Assembly: GCA_023228465.1 (NCBI GenBank)
Contig: JALOBC010000004.1
Coordinates: forward strand, 62,001 to 126,000
DNA: 64,000 nucleotides
Reading direction: 5' to 3'
DNA from: Dokdonella sp.
GTDB lineage: Bacteria > Pseudomonadota > Gammaproteobacteria > Xanthomonadales > Rhodanobacteraceae
Positions 1-9,278 of this stretch are shown piece after piece. The position numbers were made by a program, and so were the translations under genes. The first letter of the stretch is position 1. Every line of letters begins with the position of its first letter. The notes under the pieces are model-generated. The model did no database searches, had not been told where the DNA came from, and worked only from the letters and a program-made list of their open reading frames with translations.

Positions 1-744
1 GAGCGCATCGACATTGGGGGTGACCAGCAGCAGTCGGCCCCCGGGTCGCAGGATCCGCCGGCATTCCGCGAGTTGCCAGGCCGGTTCGGGCAGGTGCTCG
101 ATCACGTGCAGCATGCTCAGGCCATCGAAGCTGTCCGCCTCGAAGCGCACCGTGGTGAGGTCGCCGGCATGCACTTCCAGGCCCTGCTGGCGCGCCGCGG
201 CCAGTGCGGCTGCATCGGGCTCCAGGCCAAGCGCGTCCCAGCCAAGCGTGCGCATCGCACGCAGCTGGCCGCCACTGCCGCAGCCGATATCGAGCAGCCG
301 GCCACCCGGAACGAAGGGCAGGTAGAGCCTTGCGGACAGCGCCCGGTCACGCCGCCGCGGCTGCAGCAGCATGGCCGCCCCGGCGAGCCGCGCGAGCCCA
401 TCCTCGGGCATCGGGTAGCCGAGCTTCCATGCCGCCCAGACTTGTTGGCCAAGCGTGCCCGGCAGCCGTGGGGGTTGGTTCTCGTCATGCGTGTAGTACG
501 CCTGGTAGGCCATCCACAGGTCATCGGGATGGGGCGCCGGATCCAGCCACGCGGTGGCGCATCCACGCTCGGTGCAGCGGCGCATGCACCAGTTGCCCGG
601 CGTGCCGAACAGGCGATCGGCAAGTTCCGGATGCAGTGTGCATCCCGCGCTGCCACACGCGGGACAGCCCGCCTGCCGGACGGTGCGCAGCGGCCAGGCA
701 GGGGCAGCCGGCCGCTCGGGCACCGTTTGTTGAGGGCGGTTCAT
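1..744 (-). CDS. Class I SAM-dependent methyltransferase with N-terminal Cys-rich domain (3' end beyond window)
   Basis: The reading frame is open from an ATG at 744 to the window edge, giving 248 residues without a stop, so the C-terminus is missing. The N-terminal part has six cysteines (27, 30, 35, 53, 57, 62) that look like a zinc-ribbon-type module. The methyltransferase fold follows: motif I LDIGCGSGG at 151-159 binds SAM, an acidic GLEP follows about 20 residues later, and MLHVIEHL at 211-218 resembles the motif before the post-I strand of small-molecule methyltransferases. Such two-part proteins often modify sugars or lipids in surface polysaccharide pathways, but nothing here shows the substrate. 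It is divergent from the EcsC-like gene, with about 70 bp between the two starts. The fold is clear; the role is unknown. Confidence 0.8.
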   Translation of the reverse strand, partial: MNRPQQTVPERPAAPAWPLRTVRQAGCPACGSAGCTLHPELADRLFGTPGNWCMRRCTERGCATAWLDPAPHPDDLWMAYQAYYTHDENQPPRLPGTLGQQVWAAWKLGYPMPEDGLARLAGAAMLLQPRRRDRALSARLYLPFVPGGRLLDIGCGSGGQLRAMRTLGWDALGLEPDAAALAAARQQGLEVHAGDLTTVRFEADSFDGLSMLHVIEHLPEPAWQLAECRRILRPGGRLLLVTPNVDAL

Positions 745-816
745 GCGCGCAACGTACCATCGGTGCCCATGGATTGCCGAGCCACCCACGGCGTCGATAT
801 GCACACGGAGTAGACG

Positions 817-1449
817 ATGGCCAAAGAACTGCCTTCCCGCCGCATCGCGCCGGCGCCCGCCCGCCCGCAACGCCTGGCGCGCGCCGTTCTCGACGTCGCC
901 GGGCGCATTCCGCCGACCGTGGAGGAAGCCAGCGCCACGCCCGAGCGTCGCGCACTGGCGATCGCACGTGCGGCTGCCAGTCGGGCTGCCCTGGCGGCTG
1001 GTGCGCTGTCCCTGCCGCCGGGCCCGCTCGGCTGGTTCACGGTGCTTCCCGAGCTCACCACCATCTGGCAGATCCAGCGGCGCATGGTGGCCGACATCGC
1101 CGGCGCCTTCGGTACCAGCGCGCAACTCACCCGCTCGCAGATGCTGTATTGCCTGTTTCGCCATGCCGCCGCGCAGGCCGTGCGCGACCTGGGCGTGCAC
1201 GTGGGTGCCCGGTTCCTGATCCAGGAGGCGCCGCTGCGCGTGGTGGAGCGGGTCGCCGCGCGCATCGGCGTGGATCTCTCGCGGCGCACGGCTGCCCGCA
1301 GCCTGGCGCGCTGGCTGCCCGCGGTCGGCACGCTCGGCATTGGCGCGTACGCCTACTACGACACGCGCGGCGTGGCACGCACCGCGATGATCCTGTTTGC
1401 CGCCGCGGCGGCGGCGCAGGCCGAGGCGGCCGAGGTGCCAGCCGGCTGA
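817..1449 (+). CDS. EcsC-family-like protein
   Basis: This is a 210-residue protein of unknown biochemical role. Residues about 58-90 (a run of Ala/Gly, then LPPGPLGWFTVLPE, then a WQIQRRMV helix) resemble the conserved core of EcsC-family proteins, which are predicted peripheral or integral membrane proteins. A second hydrophobic stretch near the C-terminus contains GIGAYAYYDT and is followed by an alanine-rich tail. GGAG lies eight bases before the ATG, which supports this start. It is divergent from the methyltransferase and convergent with the acyltransferase gene, so it is probably monocistronic. The family assignment is by motif recollection and is moderately sure. Confidence 0.65.
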   Translation: MAKELPSRRIAPAPARPQRLARAVLDVAGRIPPTVEEASATPERRALAIARAAASRAALAAGALSLPPGPLGWFTVLPELTTIWQIQRRMVADIAGAFGTSAQLTRSQMLYCLFRHAAAQAVRDLGVHVGARFLIQEAPLRVVERVAARIGVDLSRRTAARSLARWLPAVGTLGIGAYAYYDTRGVARTAMILFAAAAAAQAEAAEVPAG

Positions 1450-1452
1450 AGG

Positions 1453-2361
1453 TCATCGGCCCGACGCGGCGGGCGTGCTCGCCCGGGCATCCTTCGGCCA
1501 GCGCTTGTAGGCCCACTGGTACTGGATGAAGGCGCGCTCCACGCATGCTTCGACACCGCGATTGAGCGCGCCGCAGGCAAGCGTCAGGTCGGCGTCGTCG
1601 AGCCCGTCCGGAGCGGGCAGGAAGTGCAGGCGAAAGCCGGCGCCGCGCGGCAATCGCTCGGCAAAGCCGAACAGCACCACCGCGCCGGTGCGTCGGGCCA
1701 GGCGCGGCAGCAGCACCATCGTGTCTGCCGGCACGCCGAAGAAGGGGGCCAGCGCGCCCTCGCCCTGGCGCGGTTTCTGGTCGGGCAGGATGCCGACGAC
1801 CCCCCCGCCGGCGAGGCGCTTGTACAAGGTGCGTACACCGGCACCTTCGGCACGCACCTGTTCCACCGCCAGCGTGCCACGCGCCCTGCGCAGCAGCGGT
1901 TCGAGCCAGGCCTGGCGCGGCGCCCGGTAGAGGATCGCCAACGGCGTGCGTGCCGCCAGCCAGTAGTTCAGGAGCTCCCAGCAGCCCAGGTGCGGTGCGG
2001 CCAGGATCAGTCCGCGGCCACTGGCCAGCGCCGCGTCGATCAGTTCACCCCCGCGCACCTCGCGCACCAGCGCGAGCGCCCGGTCGGGGCCGCCGCCCCA
2101 GATGCGGGCCGTTTCCAGCAGCGCCTTGCCGGTCTCGCCGAGTGCCGCACGTGCCAGGGCGTGTCTGGTTTTGGCGCGCTCCTGCGTTAATACCAGGGAC
2201 AGGTTGCGTTCGACCACCGCGCGCGGGCGGGCATGGACTAGCCAGAGCAGGCGCCCGAGCGCGCTACCCAGGGCATGCAGGAGTGGCAGCGGCAAGCGTC
2301 CGGCGAGGCGCAGTCCACCGTGCAGCAGCGCGACCGGCCATTGAGGATAGGGGGTGTGCAT
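1453..2361 (-). CDS. LpxL/HtrB-type lysophospholipid (lipid A) acyltransferase
   Basis: This 302-residue protein belongs to the LpxL/LpxM/HtrB acyltransferase family, inner-membrane enzymes that transfer secondary acyl chains to lipid A or related lipids on the cytoplasmic side. The catalytic H-x4-E motif is seen as HLGCWE (His124, Glu129). The N-terminal hydrophobic helix is followed by an ARPRAVVERNL segment typical of the family, and a GVVGILPDQKP block lies downstream. The length is usual for the family. The gene is divergent from dtd. Which acyl position or lipid is used cannot be told from sequence, so no symbol is given. Confidence 0.88.
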   Translation of the reverse strand: MHTPYPQWPVALLHGGLRLAGRLPLPLLHALGSALGRLLWLVHARPRAVVERNLSLVLTQERAKTRHALARAALGETGKALLETARIWGGGPDRALALVREVRGGELIDAALASGRGLILAAPHLGCWELLNYWLAARTPLAILYRAPRQAWLEPLLRRARGTLAVEQVRAEGAGVRTLYKRLAGGGVVGILPDQKPRQGEGALAPFFGVPADTMVLLPRLARRTGAVVLFGFAERLPRGAGFRLHFLPAPDGLDDADLTLACGALNRGVEACVERAFIQYQWAYKRWPKDARASTPAASGR

Positions 2362-2495
2362 GGTCTGGCGCGATTGTAGTCGGGCTGACAGCGGGCGCGA
2401 TCGTGGATGGCCCGCTGGCGGATGCTATGGTGCCGGCGCGCGGGCCGGCGGCGCCTGCGCGCCATTCCTGCCTGCCGCATCGAGGAGCCTGGCCC

Positions 2496-2936
2496 GTGAT
2501 TGCCCTGATCCAGCGCGTTGCAAGCGCGCATGTCGAGGTGGATGGCGAAATCGTCGGCGCGATCGGCCCGGGCCTGCTGGCCCTGGTCGCCGTTCAGCCG
2601 GGCGATGGCGAGCCGCAACTGGAACGGTTGCTGGAGCGGGTACTCGCCTACCGGATCTTCGCCGATGCGGATGGGCGCATGAACCGCTCGCTGCGCGACA
2701 CGGCCGGCGGGTTGCTGCTGGTGTCGCAGTTCACCCTGGCGGCCGACACGCGCTCGGGGCTGCGGCCGGGCTTTTCGACGGCTGCCCCGCCCGACCAGGC
2801 GGAAATCTGGTTCGAGCGGCTGGTCCAACGCGCGCGGCAAGTGTACCCGGGGGTGGAAAGCGGGCGCTTCGGTGCCCATATGAGGGTGCAGCTGATCAAC
2901 GACGGGCCAGTGACGTTCTGGCTCGAAGCGCGCTGA
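2496..2936 (+). CDS. dtd: D-aminoacyl-tRNA deacylase
   Basis: This 146-residue enzyme hydrolyses D-amino acids (and glycine mischarged on tRNA-Ala) from tRNA in the cytosol. The two signature motifs are present: SQFTLAADT with the RSGLRPGFS extension, and the [11 protein letters not shown]-terminus carrying the Gly-cisPro element of the active site. The start is a GTG at 2496 with GAGGAG eight bases upstream. Longer in-frame extensions exist but have no homology to DTD and overlap the upstream promoter region. Length and motif order are normal. rpoD begins about 160 bp downstream in the same direction. Confidence 0.95.
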   Translation: MIALIQRVASAHVEVDGEIVGAIGPGLLALVAVQPGDGEPQLERLLERVLAYRIFADADGRMNRSLRDTAGGLLLVSQFTLAADTRSGLRPGFSTAAPPDQAEIWFERLVQRARQVYPGVESGRFGAHMRVQLINDGPVTFWLEAR

Positions 2937-3099
2937 CGCGACCCGACGACCGCATGCGGCGCCGCCGGCGGCGTCCACGAGACGCGGATTCACCCCGACC
3001 AGGCACGGCCGCCATGCGGCGTGTCGGCAAGCGCCGCGGCGAACCTTGACGCGGTTCCTATACTACCTGTCTTTTGCTGTATCGACCCCGGAACATCTT

Positions 3100-4965
<1,866 letters not shown>

Positions 4966-4976
4966 GGCCCGAGCTT

Positions 4977-5018
4977 GCCCCGCGCCAACGGCCGCACGTG
5001 CGGCCGTTGGCGCGGGGC
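4977..5018 (+). terminator. Perfect 21-bp palindrome after rpoD, probable terminator
   Basis: The left arm 4977-4997 and the right arm 4998-5018 are exact reverse complements, forming a 42-bp uninterrupted palindrome starting 12 bases after the rpoD stop. An RNA hairpin would have about 19 base pairs and a tight CACGTG turn. Only a short T stretch follows (TTT at 5026-5028), so it is not a classical U-tract terminator. Its position between rpoD and the tRNA gene makes transcription termination or mRNA 3'-end protection the likely role. Confidence 0.65.
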
Positions 5019-5059
5019 GGCAGCATTTGTCCGCGCCGATTGCTACCATGGCGTCCAGT

Positions 5060-5367
5060 GGGCCTATAGCTCAACGGTCAGAGCAGGGGACTCATCGAAA
5101 GGTGTCGCCGCGGCGAAAGCCGTGGACGAGAACGGGATGAATTCAGGGAAACCGCAGCGGCGTGGCCGGCGGCAATCCTGAGCCAAGCCGGCGGTACACC
5201 GCCGGAAGGTGCAGAGACTACCTGAGGGCTTGAGTGCCCTTGATGACAGGCTCGAGCGTCCCGCACCCCACCAGCACATGCTGCGGGTGAAGAGATAGTC
5301 CGCGCCGGGGGGAAACCTCCGGATCAAGCGAATCCCTTGGTTCCAGGTTCGAGTCCTGGTGGGCCCA
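5060..5367 (+). tRNA. ileX: tRNA-Ile (CAU anticodon, lysidine type), split by a group I intron
   Basis: The two exons (5060-5095 and 5331-5367) join into a complete cloverleaf. The acceptor stem is GGGCCTA (5060-5066) with TGGGCCC (5360-5366). The D stem is GCTC/GAGC and the anticodon stem is GGGGA (5086-5090) with TCCCT (5333-5337). The seven-base loop reads CTCATAA with anticodon CAT at 5093-5095. The T arm is CCAGG-TTCGAGT-CCTGG (5343-5359), and the discriminator is A5367. CCA is not encoded. The sequence matches minor tRNA-Ile that decodes AUA after TilS converts C34 to lysidine, rather than initiator or elongator tRNA-Met. The intron lies between positions 36 and 37, directly after the anticodon. 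Confidence 0.93.
5096..5330 (+). ncRNA. Group I self-splicing intron (IC3-like) in the tRNA-Ile(CAU) anticodon loop
   Basis: The 235-nt intron lies after anticodon U36 and ends in G5330, as group I introns do. P1 pairs the anticodon CAT (5093-5095) with an internal guide GTG (5102-5104), with a U-G pair at the splice site and a GAAA loop between. P2 is a hairpin at 5108-5125 with a GAAA loop. The P4-P6 region carries AGCCAAGC (5181-5188). P7 is GACTA (5216-5220) with TAGTC (5296-5300). P9 is a GAAA-capped hairpin at 5305-5322. These blocks closely resemble the tRNA-Ile(CAU) intron of Azoarcus, the best-studied IC3 example. There is no homing-endonuclease frame, so it would depend on RNA-only mobility or vertical descent. 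Splicing activity is inferred. Confidence 0.93.
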
Positions 5368-5621
5368 TATCCTGATGGTCATCCCCCTTGGTGGGGCAGG
5401 CATGGTCTGGGCTGTGGCGCCCGCGAGCGCCTGGCCGGATGCGCACGCTGCCCGGCCGGCGGTGCGTGTGTGCATGCCGTCATCGACTCGACCTGTGGCG
5501 CCGGCCAGCATTCGCGATGTATCAGGCGGTTGAATGCAGCGTCACGACGACGGCCGGGCGCGGAGCGACGACCATCCCTGCCGCGTCGAACGGCAGGGAA
5601 CGCGTCGAGCGTGCAGCGAAT

Positions 5622-5786
5622 CTAGCGCAGGGCCGTGACGGCCAGCACGACGAACAGGATGGTGATGATGATCGCCAGCCAGAACAGGATCTTGGCAATG
5701 CTCATGGCCGCGCCGGCGAGGCCGGTGAAGCCGAGGATGCCAAGGATCACGGCAATGATGGCGAAGATGATGGCCCACTTGATCAT
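5622..5786 (-). CDS. DUF1328 small membrane protein (YtjA family)
   Basis: This 54-residue hydrophobic protein starts MIKWAIIFAIIAVILGILGF and continues with TGLAGAAMSIAKILF, which is the hallmark of the DUF1328 family. Two membrane helices are predicted. The ATG at 5786 is preceded by AAAGGAG at the right distance, so the ten-residue upstream extension in the same frame is not needed. Members are often stress-induced small inner-membrane proteins of unknown function. It stands alone between the intron-bearing tRNA gene and a cytochrome operon on the same strand. Confidence 0.9.
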   Translation of the reverse strand: MIKWAIIFAIIAVILGILGFTGLAGAAMSIAKILFWLAIIITILFVVLAVTALR

Positions 5787-6139
5787 GACGTGCTCCTTTG
5801 GGGTGCTTGCATGCACGAAGGCCCTCGCCGCCGTGCCCGTGCGATCCTGACGCTAGCCGGGCCGACATGGCGTCAGCCTGAATCGGGCTGGCCCCATTCA
5901 GGAACGGTGCAGGCGCGCGGTTCGTCCAGTACGTTCCGGCACGCGTGTCGCGATGTGCCCTGTCGGGCGTGGAATGCGGGGCCGGTCGGCATGGCCCTGG
6001 CCTTGTGTTTGCCCGGTGCAGCCGCGGCAGGCAAGGGGTCGGGCGCGGGCGGGCGGCGGGATGCGCAGCGTGGACCGCCGCAAGGGCGGCTGCATCGATC
6101 TTGCGCCGCGGGCCACGGACAGGCGATGAGCGCGCGGCG
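5787..6139. other. Gene-free interval, no feature recognised
   Basis: About 350 bp between the DUF1328 gene and the 3' end of the cytochrome operon. Long open frames cross it on both strands, but they show no family resemblance, have no plausible ribosome binding site, and are continuations of shadow frames from the cytochrome genes. The part next to 5787 must hold the DUF1328 promoter. I see no RNA gene, repeat or clear hairpin with a T-tract. Confidence 0.5.
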
Positions 6140-6448
6140 TCAATCGCGCCTGAGCCAGCCGGCGCGCAGCCAGGCTGCGAGGCCGAGGCTGGCCACGAAC
6201 CCGGCGTAACCGAGCAGGGCCGCCAGCACCTGTGGCCAGATCGCGCCGGCGCTGCGGCTGGCATGGGCAAAACCCCAGTGCACGGCGGCGTAGCCGGCGA
6301 GGAGGGCGATGGCCAGGGCGCTGATGTCCGCCAGGCGCCGCGCGCGGTTGCGGGGTCGGCGCGGGAAGAGCCAGTACAACGCGGCGAGCACTGCGAACAG
6401 CGGCAGGAAGAGCAGGAAGGCGAGCGCGCTTTCGATCGGACCGTGCAT
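6140..6448 (-). CDS. Small integral membrane protein in a cytochrome c operon
   Basis: This 102-residue protein is not recognised. It has three probable membrane helices: residues about 8-28 (ALAFLLFLPLFAVLAALYWLF), 41-60 (ISALAIALLAGYAAVHWGF) and 72-92. An arginine-rich cytoplasmic loop RRPRNRARR lies between the first two. The ATG follows the stop of the triheme cytochrome by only nine bases with AAGGAAA in the gap, so the two are translated from one message. A role in anchoring or assembling the cytochromes is possible but is inference from position. Confidence 0.7.
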   Translation of the reverse strand: MHGPIESALAFLLFLPLFAVLAALYWLFPRRPRNRARRLADISALAIALLAGYAAVHWGFAHASRSAGAIWPQVLAALLGYAGFVASLGLAAWLRAGWLRRD

Positions 6449-6457
6449 GGGTTTCCT

Positions 6458-7753
6458 TCAGTCCAGCGCGATGCCGTGCAGGGCATCGATGTCGGTGGCG
6501 GTGAGCGTTGGCGGACGCTGGCCGAAGCGCACCCGGATGTAATTGACGATCGCGGCGATATCGGCCGAATCGAGCGCTTGCACGAAAGGCGGCATGCTGT
6601 ACGGGCGCGGGTTGCCGGGCGTGGTCGGCGCCGCTCCTCCGTAGAGCACCAGGCGCACTGCATCGACCGGGTCGGGCGCACTGACGCTGACCGCATCGAC
6701 CAGGGGCGGGTACTTGCCGTCCTTGCCGCGACCGTCCCGGCCGTGGCAATCGGCGCAATGCTGCTCGTAGAGCTCGCGGGTCGGTGCCACGTAGGCCTGT
6801 GCTGCCTCCCCGGGGGGCGCCGGCATGGGCGCGCGCGGGGGCACCGACTGCAGGAAGGCGGCCATCGCCAGCGCGTCGGAGCGGGTCAGGTGGCGCAGGC
6901 TGGTGTAGATGACGTCGGCCATGGGGCCGAAGGCCTGGCCGTGCGCAGACGTGCCGCTGCGCAGGTAATCTGCCAGCTGCGCAGCGCTGTAGCGGGCCAG
7001 GCGGGACCCGTCCAGCGGTGGTGCGTACCAGCCGGAGTCCGGTATGCGCCCGCCGGCGAGATAGCCCCAGTCCGGCAGCGATTGCATGGGCCCGCGACGG
7101 CTGTGGCACATGCCGCAATGCCCGAGGCCATCGACCAGATAGCGCCCGCGCCGCCATTCGGCGGGCATGTCCGCACCGAAGCGTGGATTCGGCGGTCGGT
7201 AGTACAACATGCGCCAAAGCACCTGGAACGGCCGCCAGCCGGCAGGAAAGGCCAGCCGGTTCGCCGGCGGCGTGCTGGCGCTCGCCGGCAGCGTACCCAG
7301 CCAGGCATACAGCGCCTCGAGGTCGGCGTCGTCGAGCAGCGCGAAATGCGCATAGGGGAACGCCGGGTACAGCACGCCGTCGCGGCTGACGCCTTCGCGC
7401 ATCGCGTGCTTGAACTCGGCCAGCGACCAGCTGCCGATGCCGGCCTGTGCATCCGGCGTCAGGTTGCTGCTGTAGAGCGTGCCCCAGCGGCCGGCGAAGG
7501 GACGTCCTCCGGCGAAGGGTTCGCCGCCGCGCCGCGTGTGGCAGCCGGCGCAATTGCCGATGCGGGCGACGTATTCACCACGGGCGAGCAGCGCGGGTTC
7601 GGCGCCCGGCCGCGGTCCGGTGCTGCCGGATGGCACGCGATACGGCGTGAATCCGCCCTGGCGCGCGAACAGGGTACCCCCGACCACCGCCAGCAGGAGC
7701 AGCAGGGGCAGCACCAGGGCCGCCAGAATGATGACGCCGCGCCCGATCTTCAT
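6458..7753 (-). CDS. Membrane-anchored triheme cytochrome c
   Basis: This 431-residue protein has one N-terminal membrane helix (about 8-29) that anchors a periplasmic part with three heme-attachment sites: CAGCH (68-72), CGMCH (213-217) and CADCH (333-337). This three-domain plan is that of the cytochrome subunits of membrane-bound alcohol, gluconate or sorbose dehydrogenases, which pass electrons to ubiquinone. No dehydrogenase catalytic subunit is encoded nearby, so the electron donor is unknown. The start at 7753 overlaps the stop of the upstream cytochrome gene by four bases (ATGA), so a longer in-frame extension is rejected. The partner diheme cytochrome suggests a periplasmic electron-transfer chain. 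Confidence 0.87.
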   Translation of the reverse strand: MKIGRGVIILAALVLPLLLLLAVVGGTLFARQGGFTPYRVPSGSTGPRPGAEPALLARGEYVARIGNCAGCHTRRGGEPFAGGRPFAGRWGTLYSSNLTPDAQAGIGSWSLAEFKHAMREGVSRDGVLYPAFPYAHFALLDDADLEALYAWLGTLPASASTPPANRLAFPAGWRPFQVLWRMLYYRPPNPRFGADMPAEWRRGRYLVDGLGHCGMCHSRRGPMQSLPDWGYLAGGRIPDSGWYAPPLDGSRLARYSAAQLADYLRSGTSAHGQAFGPMADVIYTSLRHLTRSDALAMAAFLQSVPPRAPMPAPPGEAAQAYVAPTRELYEQHCADCHGRDGRGKDGKYPPLVDAVSVSAPDPVDAVRLVLYGGAAPTTPGNPRPYSMPPFVQALDSADIAAIVNYIRVRFGQRPPTLTATDIDALHGIALD

Positions 7754-8478
7754 GGCGGGCCGGCGTGGTGCAGGCTGCCGCAGGCGCGCGCTGGCGTGAA
7801 GCTGCCCGCGGGCGCCGGGCGCGCCCCGGGGGCTGCCACCTGCTGGGACAGCCACACCGAGACTGCGCGCAGGTCGGTCGGGGCGAGGCTGCGCGCGACC
7901 TCGGCCATGCAGTCCGGTGCATCGGCATGGCGCACGCCGTTGCGCCAGTTGCCGAGCTGGGTGTAGATGTACTCGGCCGGCAGGCCGACCAGGGCCGGGA
8001 TGCCCGGTTCCAACCCGGTCAGGGCCTGGCCGTGGCAGGCCGAGCAGGCCGGTACGTCCCGTTCCGGGTCACCCTGCAGGACCAGGCGCTCGGCGGTTGC
8101 ACGCATGGCTGGCGTCAGCGTCTCGCCATCGTCGGCCGGCCGCGTGCGCGGCGGTTGCGCGGCGTAGTAGGCGGCGATCTCGCGCAACCAGGCATCGTCC
8201 ATGTTGCGGACCAGCCAGGTCATCTGCGCATTGTTGCGCTGGCCGTCGCGGAAGTGCCGCAATTGGGCGTACAGGTAGCCGGCCGGCTTGCCTGCCAGGT
8301 GCGGCTGGTAGGCGGCGCCGGCCACGCCCTCGCCGTGCTCGCCGTGACAGGCCGCGCAGGCAGCCAGGCGCTCGCCGATGGCGTCCGCGCCGGGTTGGGC
8401 ATGCGCCGCTGCGCACGCCACGGCGAGCGCGAACATGAGTGCACGCAAGACCGCGGGCGCGGGCCTGCCGGCCATCCT
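7750..8478 (-). CDS. Diheme cytochrome c (c4-like), periplasmic
   Basis: From the ATG at 8478 this is a 242-residue precursor with a signal peptide ending near AAAHAQ (about residue 27). Two heme sites are visible: CAACH (40-44) and CSACH (144-148). The repeat structure (GKPAGYLYAQLRHFRDGQR in the first half, GLPAEYIYTQLGNWRNGVR in the second) is the two-domain plan of cytochrome c4. GTG codons at 8511 and 8505 could give a longer N-terminus overlapping the methyltransferase stop, and I cannot exclude them. It lies directly upstream of the triheme cytochrome with a four-base overlap, so the pair is probably translated together. Confidence 0.87.
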   Translation of the reverse strand, partial: RMAGRPAPAVLRALMFALAVACAAAHAQPGADAIGERLAACAACHGEHGEGVAGAAYQPHLAGKPAGYLYAQLRHFRDGQRNNAQMTWLVRNMDDAWLREIAAYYAAQPPRTRPADDGETLTPAMRATAERLVLQGDPERDVPACSACHGQALTGLEPGIPALVGLPAEYIYTQLGNWRNGVRHADAPDCMAEVARSLAPTDLRAVSVWLSQQVAAPGARPAPAGSFTPARACGSLHHAGPP

Positions 8479-8501
8479 GGCTGCGCGCGTCCGGGGCCGG
8501 C

Positions 8502-9098
8502 TCACAGGCACTCCAGTGCCGCCACGGCGCGGCTCAGGCGCGGGCCGGCATACATGTGCGAGCCGCAGGGCAGCAGGCCGGCAGCGAGGAAGCGCGCGCG
8601 GTACCAGTTCGGGTGGCGGGCGATGAAGCCTTCACGGTCGCCATCGACGTTGTCGCGCGAAGTGAACACCTCGATGAAGGCAAGCCCTTCGAGCAGCTCG
8701 CCGAATCCGTCCAGCCCGCGCCGCAACTCCGCCGCGCCGACGTAATGCAGCACGTCGCTGCACACGATGAGGTCGAAGCGCGCATCGAAGCGCAGTGCGC
8801 CCAGGTCACCGAAGCGCGCCTGGCCGAGATTGCGCGTGCGGCCGTAGCGTTGGACCACGTATGCGCTGGGGTCGAGCCCGCGGTAATCCACGCCGGGGCG
8901 CAGGCGCTCCAGCACGGCCCGCCACGGCGCTTCACCGCAACCGACGTCCAGCACGTTGGCGAGGGGTCGTCCGAGGTAATACTCGGCCACGTGCACCACC
9001 ATCGCCACCTTGCGCGCAAGCTCGGCCCGCGCACCGATGCGGTGCGTGCCGCTGCGGTACCAGCGGTCGAAGTAGCTGCGGTCGTAGATCTTGGCCAT
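8502..9098 (-). CDS. Class I SAM-dependent methyltransferase
   Basis: A 198-residue protein from the ATG at 9098 (MAKIYDRSYFDRWYR). A start six codons earlier at 9116 is also possible. Motif I is NVLDVGCGEAPW, the acidic residue of motif II is in RGLDPSAY, and FDLIVCSDVLHYV corresponds to motif IV. The GEAPW variant and the N-terminal YDRSYFDRWYR block recall small family-11/25-type methyltransferases. The substrate is not evident. The gene is the first of a four-gene run with two cytochromes c and a membrane protein, but co-transcription does not show that it acts on them. Confidence 0.8.
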   Translation of the reverse strand: MAKIYDRSYFDRWYRSGTHRIGARAELARKVAMVVHVAEYYLGRPLANVLDVGCGEAPWRAVLERLRPGVDYRGLDPSAYVVQRYGRTRNLGQARFGDLGALRFDARFDLIVCSDVLHYVGAAELRRGLDGFGELLEGLAFIEVFTSRDNVDGDREGFIARHPNWYRARFLAAGLLPCGSHMYAGPRLSRAVAALECL

Positions 9099-9278
9099 GC
9101 GGTCGTGCGCGGGCAAAGCCCCATGTTAAGCGACGAAGCCGATCCGGCGCAGGCAGCGGCCCGGTGACTTTGCCTGGTTGGTCGACAGGCCGGGTTTCCT
9201 CACCGTCCGGCGGCCGGGTTCACGTCCGCGGCGTGTCCTGGCGCAAGCGGACGGCAGGCCGTGCGGCTGGCGCTGCGC

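Noticed and set aside
3046-3099. Upstream TTG start for rpoD
   Set aside because: The 18 extra residues are absent from RpoD relatives; the protein begins naturally at the ATG at 3100.
5064-5327. 87-codon minus-strand frame across the intron
   Set aside because: It lies within a folded RNA and lacks endonuclease motifs such as LAGLIDADG or GIY-YIG.
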